Assembly (NCBI GenBank): GCA_022711355.1
Contig: JAKLFE010000037.1
Coordinates: 1-49,555, forward strand
Direction of reading: 5' to 3'
Length of the DNA stretch: 49,555 bases
Source: Spirochaetota bacterium
GTDB taxonomy: Bacteria > Spirochaetota > Spirochaetia > Treponematales > Rectinemataceae
Shown here: positions 36,601-45,472 of the stretch, piece after piece
Layout of the letters: each line of letters opens with the position of its first letter
How positions within the stretch are numbered: position 1 is the stretch's first letter
Notes under the pieces: generated by a model
Seen by the model: the letters and a program-made list of their open reading frames with translations, nothing else
Databases searched by the model: none
What the model was told of the DNA's origin: nothing
Made by a program: the position numbers and the translations under genes

Positions 36601-39600
36601 CCGTCGGCGAGGCCACCGCGAGCCGGATCTCGGCGGCGGCCCCGAGGTCGGCCGAGCCGGCCCCGCAGGCGACGGCCCCGCCCAGGCGGAGGTAGCCCGC
36701 GCTCGTGTCCGCGTACAGGTCCCCTCCCCCGGTCGCCACGGCCCCGAGGCTCATCGCCGCGAGGCCGCGCAGGTAGGCCCCGCCTGGCGCGTTCGTCACG
36801 ACGACCGAGGAGGGCATGCCGGCTAGCTCGAGGCGGTCGCCGGCGGCGTCGCCTATCGCGCCGGCCGAGGCCAGGGTCACGAGGCCCGTGGTAGCCAGCT
36901 CGGCGAAGCCATTGTTCGCGGCGCTCGAGACCGAGATGCCGCCTGAGCCGGCGCCCAGGGTCAGCGCTCCCGCGCCCCAGGCTATGGCAGGATTGGCTCC
37001 GTCGTCGGCTAGGCTGATGCCGCCCGTTCCCGAGTCGGAATAGAGGTACAAGGCCGATCCGGCGGAGGGATTCGAGATGGTCTGGACCGCGATGGCGCCC
37101 GCCTGGAAGGTCGTCTGCCCGACGTAGAGGCTCGTGAAGCCCGAGAGGTAGCCGAGCTCCGTGTCGTCGAGGTTGAAGATACCCGCCGCCCCGCCCAGGC
37201 CTATGGTCGTCGTGGCGGGGGTCGCCGTATAGAGATTGATGGTCTGGGCCCTGATACCGGCTCCCGCGTTGAGCGCCACTCCGTCGGCCCTGAGGGTGAA
37301 GGAGACGAGCCTGTTGGTAGCGCCTATCGCCTGATCCATGGTCCAGGTCGCCTGGCCGGTGCGGACCGTGAGGCTCCGCGCGTCGGCCGCGCTCCCGTTG
37401 ACCGGACCGTTGAGGGTGATCGCGGCACCGGTCGCGACCGCGCCGGCGTTGGTCGCGTCGAGGATGACGTCGGCCGCCAGCGTTAGCGCGTTATGCGACA
37501 CGTCTTCGAGGGTGATGGCGTTGCCCGCGGTCACGATGTTGGCGCCCAGGGAGATCCCGCCCGTGCCCGCGTTCAGATCGACGCTCGCGTTGCCCGAACC
37601 CGTGATGAGGCCCGCTACCGCAATGGCGCCGAGGGCGCCGGCGCTCTGTACGACGAGGGGATCGCTCACGGTGATGGCGTTGATCGTGACCAGCCCCGTG
37701 CCGTCGCTCCGCCCGATCCTGACCTGGTCGAAGCCGTTCTGAATCAGCCCCATCTCAGCCGCGGTCAGGTCGAGCCGTCCGGCGGCCGTCGTCCCGGCGA
37801 CCATGATGGGCAAGTTCGCCGTGGCGGGCTCGAAGGCTATCCTGCTCGTCGCGCCGCCGGCGCTGAGGTTGCCCGAAAGCTCGATCTCGTCGCCGACGAG
37901 GACGGCCGTGACGGCGTTGGCCACCGTTACGGGCGAGCCCAGGCTGAGGGTGGCTCCAGCCGATTTGAGCTGGGGCGCGGTGCCGTAGCTGATCGTCACC
38001 GCGGCTCCGCCGCCCGCCGTGACGCTGAGGTTGTAGGCCCCCGTCGTGGCGACGGCGTTCGTCACGTCGATGGCCCCGCTCGTGGTCGTTATGGCGATGG
38101 CCCCGCCGGTCGCGGAGATGCTCCCGAGGCTGAGGGCGCTCGCGTCGTTGACGAAGACGCCTCCCGCCGAGGCGGTGGCGCTGATCACGGCCGCGTCGGT
38201 CTGGATGGGAGTGCCGGCCGTCCCGACCGAGGTGGCCGCGGTGAGGACGACGAGGCTCGCCGAGCCCGCCGAGCCGGCCACGCCGCCGGTCGTAGTGATG
38301 CCCGCCGCCGTCGACTCGATATCGATCTGCGCGTCGTTGGCTGCCGCTATGTCGTAGTTGCCGAGGGCCACCGAGGCTCCGCTCAGGTCGACGGGCCGGG
38401 CGGTCAGGTCGCCGGCCGTCGTCGCCAGGTCGGCGCCCAGGGTCAAGGCCCCGGTCGCCGTTATGCCGATCGAGCCGTCGGCAGCGGAGACCGCCCTCGT
38501 CCCGTCGCCGAGGACGAGGGCGCCCGTGGCGGAGATATAGAGGTCGCCCGCGCTCACCGGGGCGCGGAGGGTAGCGGCCGCGATGCGCAGGGGATCAGCC
38601 AAGCTGCCCGCGGAGGTCGCGGAGGAGAGGTCGAGGATCGAGGTCCCGGCTATCGAGATGTCGCTCGTCCCTGCCCCCGGCGAGGTGATCGCCCCGCCCG
38701 CGGCCAGGGTCAGGGTTCGCCCGCTCGCGAGGCTCAAGCCCCCGGCGGCCGTCGTATTGAAGGCTATCGCGCTCCCCGCCCCCTCGAGGCTCAGGTTGAA
38801 GCTCTCGCCCGTCAGGTTGATGGCGCCGGCCGAGGCTATGTTGATCGCGTTGGCTGATCCCGTCCCGCTCGCGGCTCCGATGGTCACCGTCCCCGTCGAG
38901 GCGAGGTACTGCAGCTCGGTCTCGTCGAGGGAGAAAGCCGTGTCCCCGTTGTTGAGCTCTATGCCCACTCCGTCCGCGTTCGGGTAGAGATTGATCCCCC
39001 CGTTGCCCGTGACCGCCGCCCCGATCGCTATCGTGGCCGAGCTCAGGGTCACCGTTCCGGCCCCGCTCGCGGTCACCACGTCGGAGACCGTCAGGGCCCC
39101 CGAGGCCGTCACCGAGACGTTGGCCGCGCCGACGGCCGAGCAGACGATGCCCGTGCCCGCGGCGGGAATGTCGATGGCCCCCGTGGAGCCTATGGTCACG
39201 GCCGCCGCGGCGCTCTGGGCCACCGAGCTCACCGTCAGGGTCGCCGCCGTATTGCCGGTGAAGGTGACAAGGCCGGAGCCCGAGTTCGAGAGGCTGATCG
39301 AGCCGATGGCGTTTGCGTCGTCCAGGACGATGCCGCCCACGGCCGTGGCGCTGAGGCTGGCCGCCGAGAGGGCCCCGCCGTCGCTCAGGTCCCCGGCCGA
39401 CTGGATCGTGGCCGCGCCCAGGGTCTGTATCCCGTTCAGCACGGTCGCGGAGTTCTCGTAGGCCTCGATCGCGCCGGCCGCCGCGGCCAGGCCCGCCGTG
39501 TTCATGGTCCTGAGGACGAGGCTGCCGAAGTTGTTCGAGTAGCCGCCTAGGCCGTCGTCGTTCAAGGTTATCGAGGCTCCCCCGTCGAGCCGGGTGACGA

Positions 39601-42600
39601 AGCTCGCGTCCCCGGTGACCGAGAGGGTATCCGTGTCGATGATAGCGCCCCCAGCGATCACCGACAGGTCGTTGCCCACCACGCAGGCGCCTAGGGAGAT
39701 GGCGTTGACGTCGCGCAACGCGACATCGCGGGCGCTCGCTATGGCCACCGTGGCGAAGTCGTTGTCCGGGTCGATCAGCGACAGGTCGGCCGCGGCGCCG
39801 ATCGTTATCGTGGTCGCTCCGGCGACGACGGTCTCTTCCGCCTGGGTAACCGCGGCTTGGATCTCGAGGTCGTGGTAGTCGCTGCCCGTGAAGGCGATGA
39901 GGTCGCGGACCGCCGTGTAGCGGAAGGCGCCCGAATCGGTATCGGTCTTGTCGATGCCCCCCGTCCCGCTCACGATGATGACGCCCGCGTTATCGAGCCC
40001 GCCGGCGCCCACGGCTATCGAGAAATTGCCGAGCTCCAAGGTCGCGTCCGAGGCCGCGAGGCTCAAGCTGTAAGCCGCGGCCGCGACGTCGAGGACGGGG
40101 CAGGGCGAGGCTCCCGTCGGGATGACGACGAGGGTATTTGCGTCGGGGACGTAGCCCTCGACCCAGTTCGCGGGGTCGCTCCAATCCGCCGAGCCGGGGG
40201 CCGTCTTCCAGTGGAATACGAGGCTGGCTATCGAGGTGGTCCCCGTGCCCGCGCTCGCGTTCCCGCCTGAGTCCAGGACGACGCCCGCGGCGCTCAGGGC
40301 CACGAGGCCGCCCGCGTCGCTGCCCAGGACCGCGGCCGCCAGGGTGACGACCACGATCTCGTCATCCGCGCTCCCGCCGGTGCCGACCGCGGTGCCGGCG
40401 GCGTTGGCCCCGCCGACCGAGAATCCGGAGAAGACGAAATCGGCTCCGGCCAGGCTGCCGTCGTCGACGTCCTCGGAGAAGGTCACCTGCACCGTCGTCG
40501 CCGAGGCCAGACGGGCCGAGGCTATGGCCGGGCCGGCCCCGTCCGTCGCGGCTGCGGCCGCGCGGTCCTGGGCCGGGACGGCCGTGGCCGTGTCGATGAC
40601 GTTGCCCGTATTTGTGAAGGCGACAGCGGGAGTGGCGTTCGTGTCGAAGGCCGCGAGCTCCGTCAGGGTGAGGACGAGGCTGGTGACGTTGAGCGCCGCG
40701 TAATTGGCGTTAGCTATCGCGTAGCCCGTCACCGTGAAGCCGGGCAGGCCGTCGGCGGCGCTCCCGTCGGTGACGGTCACGGCCCGGTCGAAGGCGATCG
40801 TCAGGCGGTCGATGTGGCCGTCGCCGTCGGCGTCCCCGGTCGTGCAGGAGGTGATGGCCGCCCCTGCGGGTATGCCGTCGGCGACCGCGACGGCCGAGAC
40901 CTGGGTGTTGGCGGCCCCGGCCGCGTCCGCGACCTTGCCCGCGCCCGCGAAGCGGACCGTGCCCGTCTCGTCCCCGCCGATCGCGGCGGCGAAGGTCAGG
41001 ACGATCGCGTCGTCGTTCGCCGTGGCCCCCGTGGAAGCCGCGAGGGCCGTGGCGTTGGCCGCCACGGTCGCGAAGCCGGCGAAGGAGAAGTCGGAGGCCG
41101 CGAGGCTGGCGTCGGAGAGGGGCTCCGAGAAGCTCACCTGTACGGTCGTCCTCGTCAAGGTGGAGGCCGAGACGATGGCCGGCCCCGCCTCGTCCGCGGC
41201 GGCCGTGGCCGAGCCCTCGGCGGCCACGGCGCCGCCCAGGGCATCGAGGAGGCTCGCGCCCGTGTACTGGACGGCGGGAGTCGCGTCCGTGTCGGAGGAG
41301 CCGCTCTCGGTCAGAACGAGGTAGATCTCCGCGTCGTTCGCGGTCGCGCCGGTGCTGTAGCCCGACACCGTGTAGCCCGTCACCGTGAACTGGGCGGCGA
41401 CGACGGTGGCGTCCTGGACGGAGTTGGAGAAGACCAGGCGGATCCGGTCGATCTGGCCGTCCGCGTCGGCGTCGGCCGTCCCGCGGGCCGAGATGACCGC
41501 GACGTCGGGCAGGCCGTCGGTCACGGCCACCGTCGCCACCTGGGTGTTGTACAGGCCCGCCGCGTCGGCGACGCGGCTCGCGGCCGCGAGACGGACGGAA
41601 CCGGTCTCGGTCACGCCGATCGCCGAGGCCAGGCCCACCACGACGGTCGCGTCGTTCGCCGTGGCCCCGGTGGATACCGAGAGGCCCGGCGCGTTGGCCG
41701 CGGTCGTGGCGAAGCCCGAGAAGACGAAGTCGGCCCCGGAAAGGCTTGAGTCGGAGAGGGCTTCCGAGAATACGAGCTGGACGCTCGTCGTGGTCAGGGT
41801 CGAGGCGGAGAGGACGGCGGGCCCCGCCTTGTCCGCGGCGTTGGCCGTCAAGGTCGCGACCTGCGCCGCGGTGGAGGCGTCGACGATGGCCGCGCTCGCG
41901 GTCAGGGTGACGCTCGGCGTCGCGCCCGTGTCCCCGGTCCCGAGCTCGGTCAGGACGAGGCTGAGGCTCATGACGCCCGAGGCCGCGTAGTCTGCGTCCG
42001 CGATCGCGTAGCCCGCCACGGCTATCGCGGGGAAGCCGTCGGCCGCCCCGTTCGTGTCGACGACGTTCACGGCCTTGTTGAAGTTGACGACGAGGCGGTC
42101 GATGTGGCCGTCCGCGTCGGCGTCGGCTGTCTCGAAGCTTGTCGCCTCGGCGTCGACGGGAATCCCGTCCGTCACGCTCACGTTCGCGGTCTGCGCGCTG
42201 GCGGCTCCCGCGAGGTCGGAGACGCGGCCGGCGGCCGCCAGCCTGACGAAGCCGGTCTCGTTGGAGCCGATCGTCGCCGCGAGGCTCACGATGGCCGTCG
42301 CGTCGTCGGCCGTCCCGCCCGTGGACACGGAGACCCCGGAGGCGTTGGCCGCTCCCGTCGTGAAGCCCGAGAAGGTGAAGTCCGGACCCGCGAGGCTGGC
42401 GTCCGAGACCGCCTCGGAGAAGGTGAGCTGGACCGAGCCCGTCGTGTAGGTCGAGGCCGCTATGATGGCCGGGCCGGCCTTGTCGACGGGGGCGACGGCC
42501 GCGCCCTCGGCCACGGCGTAGATCCCGAGCGCCGAGCGGAGCGCGGAGCCGGTGTAGCGGATCCCGGGCGTAGCGCCGGTGTCGCCGGGGGCGAGCTCGG

Positions 42601-45295
42601 TCAGGACGAGGTAGAGTTCGGCGTCGTTCGGCGTGGCCCCGGTGGCGATCGAGGCGACCGTGTAGCCCGTCACGGAGAACTCGGCGGCCAGGGCCGTGGC
42701 GTCGCTCATCGCGGCGGAGAAGAGGAGCCTGATCCGGTCGAGGGAGCCGTCGGCGTCGGCGTCGTAGGTCTCGCGGCTCACGATGGACGGCGATGCCGGC
42801 ACGCCGTCGGCCACGGCTACGGTCTGGGCGGAGGGCTGGGTCGAGGCCGCCCCCGCGGCGTCGTAGGCGACGCCGACCGCCGAGAAGGCGACGGTTCCCG
42901 TCTCGTCCACCCCGTTGGCCGCGGCGAGGTTGAGCAGGACCACGGCGTCGTTCGCGGCGCTGCCCGTGGAGACCGAGGAGACGGTCGTCGAGGTGAAGCC
43001 GGCGAGGATGAAGTCGGCCGCCGCGAGGGAGGCGTCGGCGACCGCCTCGGAGAAGCTGAGCTCGACGCTCGTCGTGGTGATGGTGCGGGCGCTCAGGATG
43101 GCGGGGCCGGCCTTGTCGGCAGCGGCCGCCGCGGCGGTCGTGGGCAGCTCCTTCGCGACCGTGTCGTTGTCGGTGATGTTCCCGACCGAGGCGTCGTAGG
43201 AGACGGCCGGGGTCGCGTCGCTCGCGAGGACCCCGTCGGTGAAGGTTATGTAGATGTAGCTGTTGTTCGCGACGTCGCCGTTCGTCGTCGAGGCGAAGGC
43301 GAGGCCCGAGGCCCCGGCGATAGCGAAGCCTGCGGCGCCGGCGGTGATGGTACCGTCGTCGACGCTCTCGCTGAAGGTGATCTTGACCGCGTCGATATAG
43401 CCGTCGGCGTCGAGGTCGGCCGTCTGCCGCGAGACTATGGAGGGAGCCGAGCCCGTGACCGTGTAGGTCTTGTCGTCGAAGGCCGAGTAGCTGAGTCCCC
43501 CGTCCCAGGAGAGCTCGAGGCTGCCCGAGGAGGCGGAGAGGAAGCTCTGGAGCTGGAGCCCGGATATAGCGAGGGTTTGGCCCGCCGTGAAATCGGCCGT
43601 CACATTGATGGTCAGGAGCTTGGCCGCCACCGAGGCCACGGTGGCCGTACCCGAGCCCGCGCCGGGCGTGAGGGTCGGCGTGGCGCCTGTGTCGAAGGAG
43701 CAGTCGAGGGAGGAGGGGATGCGGATCCGCAGGCCGTTGGCCATGGTGAAGTTGCTGGTCGCCGGCGAGTTGCCGAGGTCGATGTTCGGGATCGCGGTCG
43801 AGGCGGCGCCCACGGCGGCGCCGAAGTTGGCGGCCGAGGAGATAGTCGGGTCGGGATTGGCGACGAAGGAGACCGAGGCCGAGGCGTAGCTCGCGCTGCC
43901 GAAGCTCGAGGAGCTCCCGGTACCGTCCCAGTAGGCCGAGATCGCGCTCGATCCGACCGTCGCGCGCTTGACCTTGACCCAGCCCATGCCGTTCCCGTCG
44001 GTCGCGAGGAGGTAGGCCGCCGCGTTGACGGAGCCCGCCGCCGCGCTCGTGCTCGCCGAGTCGATCGTGGCCCCGAGGTTCGCGGTGACGTAGAGGTTGC
44101 GGACGTAGGGCACGGGAGAGCCGTCGGCGGCGACGATCTGGAAGGTCACGAGCTCGAGGTCGGTTCCGTTCGAGATGGCCTGGCCGTCGGCGGCCTCGAC
44201 CGTGGCGCGGTAGGGCGCGGGGGGCGCGTAGTAGGCCGAGTACATGCGCAGGTAGGCGTCGTTCCCGTTGTCGGCGGTCTGGTCGGTCGAGCGGCTGAAG
44301 CGGACCTCTGCCAGGTTCCAGCCGGTGATGGCCACGTTGCCTTCATAGATGTCGCAGCGCCAGGTCCCGTTGACCTGGGTCGCGGAGCTGACCTGGAGGT
44401 AGTCGTCCACCCACTCGTCCTCGCCGGAGAGGGCGCAGGTGTCGTCCGCGACGGTGCCGGACTCGGCGTTGGTCTTGCGGAAGACGCGGATCGAGGTATG
44501 GGGAGTAGAGGCGCCGTCGTCGAAGTCGAAGTTATGGCTGCCGACGTAGTTGGCCGCGGCCACGTCGTCGGGCACGAAGGGATAGAAGCGCCAGTTCGGA
44601 TTCGCGTCCAGGGCCGCCCGGTCCTGGAGGACTATGCAGGCGTCGTAGGCGAAGGAGAAGCCCTCGTCGATGCCCCCCGGGACCCCCGCGGGGGAGAAGG
44701 AGGCGTCGAGCTGGTAGCCGTTCTTGTAGGAGAGGTTGTCGTCGGTGCTCACCTCGACGACGACCTTGAAGTAGTACTTGTTGCCGATATGCTCGCCCTG
44801 GGAGGGCGAGACCCCGGCGAAGTACTTCCAGCCCGAGTCGGCCGCGAGGTCCGCGTCGGTCTCGTTGCTCCGGCTGAAGGAATCGAGGACCTCGCCCTGG
44901 TAGGCGTTCGAGGTCGTGGCGTAGTAGGTGAGCCGGGAGTTCGAGCCCGTGAAGGCCGCCTCGCCGCCGAGGAGGGTGAAGGTCGTCTCGTTGCCGCTCG
45001 CGGCGTTGTAGTCCGGGAAGGTGCCGATGGTGCCGTTGCTGCCCGGGTCCTTGACCGCGAAGTAGATGGTCGAGCTGAGGCTGTCCGGGACCTCGAAGAA
45101 GACGACGTTGACCCGGTCTAGATCCCCTCCCCCGGTCTGCCGCGAGTTCGCGAGCCAGCTCTGCGTCGTGTAGGTAGCCTCGACGAAGCCGCTGGGCTGC
45201 TTGGGGTAGCGCGTGACGCTCTGCGCCCAGGCCATACCCGCCCCGAGAAGGAGCGCCGTGGCGACGATGCTGAGTCTTCGCAGTGCCCGAGTCAT
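30614..45295 (-). CDS. giant exported repeat protein (4,893 aa), putative adhesin or surface filament
   Basis: The start at 45293-45295 has a signal peptide (MTRALRRLSIVATALLLGAGMAWA) and AGGAGG 11 bases upstream; the longer reading adds 59 non-signal residues. Order of parts: an N-terminal beta domain (to about 615); five alternating pairs of Ig-like repeats (about 618-1690) of type A (DKAGPAIxxAST..TFSEA) and type B (DADADGxxDRIRL); a beta-strand-repeat region (about 1700-3800) like filamentous haemagglutinins, with six ~110-residue near-copies at about 2965-3550; less repetitive domains; and a FlgD-like Ig domain (about 4800-4893) ending GIYFIRVVAKGIDEIRKVLV. The protein is rich in Ala, Gly, Thr, Ser and nearly free of Cys. 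It is probably secreted or surface-bound; adhesion is inferred. Confidence 0.85.
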   Translation of the reverse strand: MTRALRRLSIVATALLLGAGMAWAQSVTRYPKQPSGFVEATYTTQSWLANSRQTGGGDLDRVNVVFFEVPDSLSSTIYFAVKDPGSNGTIGTFPDYNAASGNETTFTLLGGEAAFTGSNSRLTYYATTSNAYQGEVLDSFSRSNETDADLAADSGWKYFAGVSPSQGEHIGNKYYFKVVVEVSTDDNLSYKNGYQLDASFSPAGVPGGIDEGFSFAYDACIVLQDRAALDANPNWRFYPFVPDDVAAANYVGSHNFDFDDGASTPHTSIRVFRKTNAESGTVADDTCALSGEDEWVDDYLQVSSATQVNGTWRCDIYEGNVAITGWNLAEVRFSRSTDQTADNGNDAYLRMYSAYYAPPAPYRATVEAADGQAISNGTDLELVTFQIVAADGSPVPYVRNLYVTANLGATIDSASTSAAAGSVNAAAYLLATDGNGMGWVKVKRATVGSSAISAYWDGTGSSSSFGSASYASASVSFVANPDPTISSAANFGAAVGAASTAIPNIDLGNSPATSNFTMANGLRIRIPSSLDCSFDTGATPTLTPGAGSGTATVASVAAKLLTINVTADFTAGQTLAISGLQLQSFLSASSGSLELSWDGGLSYSAFDDKTYTVTGSAPSIVSRQTADLDADGYIDAVKITFSESVDDGTITAGAAGFAIAGASGLAFASTTNGDVANNSYIYITFTDGVLASDATPAVSYDASVGNITDNDTVAKELPTTAAAAAADKAGPAILSARTITTTSVELSFSEAVADASLAAADFILAGFTSTTVSSVSTGSAANDAVVLLNLAAANGVDETGTVAFSAVGVAYDAAGAASTQPSAQTVAVADGVPASPSIVSRETYDADADGSLDRIRLLFSAAMSDATALAAEFSVTGYTVASIATGATPNDAELYLVLTELAPGDTGATPGIRYTGSALRSALGIYAVAEGAAVAPVDKAGPAIIAASTYTTGSVQLTFSEAVSDASLAGPDFTFSGFTTGAANASGVSVSTGGTADDATAIVSLAATIGSNETGFVRLAAAGRVSDLAGAASAQTANVSVTDGIPVDAEATSFETADADADGHIDRLVVNFNKAVNVVDTNGAADGFPAIAVAGYAIADADYAASGVMSLSLVLTELGTGDTGATPSVTLTASAAIVDASTAAQVATLTANAADKAGPAVLSASTLTTTSVQLVFSEALSDSSLSGADFVFSGFATTAANAPGLSVSTGATANDATVVVGLASAIGVTETGSVRLAAASRVADAAGLYNTQVATVAVTDGLPDVAVISARGTADADADGQIDRIRLVFSNSVQDATVVAAQFTVTGYTVSGYSTGATANDAEIYLVLTESGSSDTDATPAVQYTGASLLDALGGAVAAEGSATAAADEAGPAIVSASTLTRTTVQVSFSEPLSDASLAASDFSFAGFATVAANATALAASTGATANDDAIVLTFAAAIGGDETGTVRFAGAGKVADAAGAANTQVSAVAVADGIPAGAAITSCTTGDADGDGHIDRLTIAFDRAVTVTDGSAADGLPGFTVTGYAIANANYAALNVTSLVLTLTELAAFDTNATPAVAFTNTGNVIDTATAVPAQDRAAAAATDGAGPAIASARLASATTVQVTFSEDVDDGSLAGADFVFSGFSVGGANAAGTAVGTGGSADDEIVVVTLAAAVLGSDAGGLVALSAAGVVLDSGGNASAGTGTTSIASLVFHWKTAPGSADWSDPANWVEGYVPDANTLVVIPTGASPCPVLDVAAAAYSLSLAASDATLELGNFSIAVGAGGLDNAGVIIVSGTGGIDKTDTDSGAFRYTAVRDLIAFTGSDYHDLEIQAAVTQAEETVVAGATTITIGAAADLSLIDPDNDFATVAIASARDVALRDVNAISLGACVVGNDLSVIAGGAIIDTDTLSVTGDASFVTRLDGGASITLNDDGLGGYSNNFGSLVLRTMNTAGLAAAAGAIEAYENSATVLNGIQTLGAATIQSAGDLSDGGALSAASLSATAVGGIVLDDANAIGSISLSNSGSGLVTFTGNTAATLTVSSVAQSAAAAVTIGSTGAIDIPAAGTGIVCSAVGAANVSVTASGALTVSDVVTASGAGTVTLSSATIAIGAAVTGNGGINLYPNADGVGIELNNGDTAFSLDETELQYLASTGTVTIGAASGTGSANAINIASAGAINLTGESFNLSLEGAGSAIAFNTTAAGGLSLASGRTLTLAAGGAITSPGAGTSDISIAGTSILDLSSATSAGSLADPLRIAAATLRAPVSAGDLYISATGALVLGDGTRAVSAADGSIGITATGALTLGADLATTAGDLTARPVDLSGASVALGNYDIAAANDAQIDIESTAAGITTTGGVAGSAGSASLVVLTAATSVGTAGTPIQTDAAVISATASAGGVFVNDASALSLGSISATGGAIAITTTSGAIDVTNAVATTGAYNLSVTAGGGAAVTISYGTAPQLKSAGATLSLGSPVTVANAVTAVLVGDEIELSGNLSAGGATSRIAFEPATANLPIMVAGTTAAGRLDLTAAEMGLIQNGFDQVRIGRSDGTGLVTINAITVSDPLVVQSAGALGAIAVAGLITGSGNASVDLNAGTGGISLGANIVTAGNAITLEDVSHNALTLAADVILDATNAGAVATGAAITLNGPVNGSAADARSLTVRTGQATWTMDQAIGATNRLVSFTLRADGVALNAGAGIRAQTINLYTATPATTTIGLGGAAGIFNLDDTELGYLSGFTSLYVGQTTFQAGAIAVQTISNPSAGSALYLYSDSGTGGISLADDGANPAIAWGAGALTLGAGSGGISVSSAANNGFAELATTGLVTLASAGAIGDAAGDRLELAGMPSSVVVTNAPGGAYLRGLAAMSLGAVATGGGDLYADTSAGYLRLGGAVACGAGSADLGAAAEIRLAVASPTVVLSAAGARFRSPVVLYATSIVTTGTTVQQYDLAIDSDALATARGLTLNAGTGGIDANVVIGTGTGAADPRLASFSATATGGTVSLGSVYTTGLQSVAGAGIGLNAGTHRATTAAATITYTGPVTLAGGTVNVTTNNGNIDFDTAATTVDGAQDLILTAGTGAVTLDGVVGTSAGDANNLTSFSIVTSASATLGSVFTSGPQSVTGTAITLNAGSHVSTDGLNAGNITFAGPVTLNGIVSVTTTDSAIEFTGIVNGSFDLSLNAQAVTATNGNVTMGGIVGTSAGHANNLDSFVVANGNTIYLHQVFTSGAQSVTGAAITLYAGSYVSTLATGNAGNITFTGPVTLAGIVGVTTTNSAIEFADEVNGSFDLTLNAQAVTLANGNVTMGDIVGTSAGHANNLDSFVVTNGNAVSLHQVFTGGNQTVTGAAITLNAGAYQSATLGGGIRYTGPVTLAGGAVNVTTNGGNIDFDTAATTVNGAQDLILTAGAGAVGMDGVVGTSAASAARLASFSIVSSASASLGSVFSSGAQSVASAAITLNAGSHVSTLATGNAGNITFTGPVTLAGIVGVTTANSAIEFTQTVNGSFDLSLNAQAVTLANGNVTMGGIVGTSALSANRLASFVVTNGNTVSLRQVFTIGSQTVTGAAITLNAGDYTATGAGAAIGFTGPASLVGGAVAITASAGAGSVSFATAASTIDGAQGLTLTAGTGGIALAGAIGAGTALGSLSLSSAGNIAVADIGASGSDGVSATIGATASGAGYIALNGRYYRTGGAQTWTASSAATGGLRFVGAAGAGQWSAGGAGISLPATDLYVDANGLALDLLCDLSCRRFVFYRGTLDLNANTIAASGDFAVFGASYDPIDYDFETNYNTRFAYYEAASLAYFPGGGVYSSLPAGTQYAGHFRNLAETLDIAPNAAFATLAGATIDVGGDFYANGAVLNPAANWSLANADNGAANPVYNGTAAVSAAQWGTPYSVVFNTTIGYCQADYPVNAAVESVEFNNGVTAGTANANVFFERPELHAAWTVFDDVLYVEFTDGSGTAMPIWNANTEIWDAVNGGGIGFNGGAAQFLGAYQDPGCTIPLSGVTASLDHFYLKTNPANAAERWNTDATGLSAGAAASTDRGRPGLAPAHRTTVPDITFLKGALYSADGKTMIRPSDDYTSPGAVVFTRYTATADRCRPVISALRTGQEEHVAPSGAQQAYDSHNYFEIDWSEPVDLGTLAGGTDYANLRSETAFASYGGDYTGSGTATLEGYFTVSGSITRGARPNVDTTTPSQSANSLYRAAATPQRLRLYIAGWSEDGTSLDPDWTWYWPGWVDDLATPSGAITVLENLAIHDRAATPNPVEPTGSAADAPTVAFYSNNYRTVKATISVDSAESAGLTYGAWDVDPPSLALVRSNADWGTITAAEAMPLDSDSNTYIDRVELHFIDNDAQEAHWASMRGWIPVADAVVISGALGSYTYVDVPPDARGGARSSRPLGIGPESLGGVRDATLGATALAAFSFCDADVGSYTNSYNLQFLSYVISKLYDASSINAGDDPYLAITLDDTAGGYSWNTQTDLLLSYNEAGCVTDLAGNRLRSFSGLAAVSISPPRFRLALAVADSDQRRVYIQFSKDMELDTIVAQSAASLASDYFQFSDGTIEPVSAQRVSASSATELWLTVSRNLTAFDLYNVTMNAITQSVVDPISGATIAGSYVTDAVGNALLPTETHSVSDFGLNVLNMSAATDGLHETDEPELAAGETALPASALGALRTFDGSGSLLDRDIVLYSLLNPSGGLGTGLSLQLHYDVNPAASYAPFVSVTGRRASLGTPWLPGILSGYNLVANSAARSLSPFFVGTAPSMLRDFRLPGSDSEIAAGAGVGFLFSYGGKYCLRAADPDDPRQYDLYRFNIKAVRQQRGGVTILNNVINPTTGERTALQVVLDEAGPMTATVFTLDGDVVKRLYNDRQAAGTYTYYWDGKNNAGKPVARGIYFIRVVAKGIDEIRKVLVVR
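34640..36400. repeat. six near-identical ~327-bp direct repeats inside the giant gene
   Basis: The unit encodes about 109-111 residues with the phrase S-V/Q-V-F-T-x-G-x-Q-x-V-T-G-A-A-I-T-L-N-A-G. GTCACGTTCC recurs at 34791 and 35445, and a variant recurs at 35778, so the period is about 327-333 bases. Stretches of more than 25 bases are identical between copies. Confidence 0.8.
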
Positions 45296-45428
45296 CACGG
45301 GAAGGTCCTCCTCGATGCGAGCGAGGAGGCGCGCCGCTTTCGGCGGGGCGCACTCCCCCAGGACGAGTATCGGCAGGATGCCCGCCTTTGCGCAGTCCCG
45401 GAAGGCCGGGGCGGGCATATTCCCCACT

Positions 45429-45434
45429 ATTATA
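45429..45434 (-). promoter_or_regulatory. -10 element of the giant-protein gene
   Basis: On the reverse strand a perfect TATAAT is present; the best -35 (CTGGCG, 17-base spacer) is poor, which suggests an activator. Transcription would start near 45422, giving a leader of about 127 bases with a small hairpin (45332-45345). Confidence 0.45.
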
Positions 45435-45472
45435 TCGCTCGAGGCCGGCGGCGCCAGCTCTCGGCGGGCCAT

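Noticed and set aside
42104..45121. A 1,005-codon open frame opposite the giant gene, and many others of its kind
   Set aside because: In very GC-rich DNA, stops are rare in the other frames. The product is Arg/Gly/Val-rich with no domain, and it mirrors a gene with a signal peptide and clear repeats.
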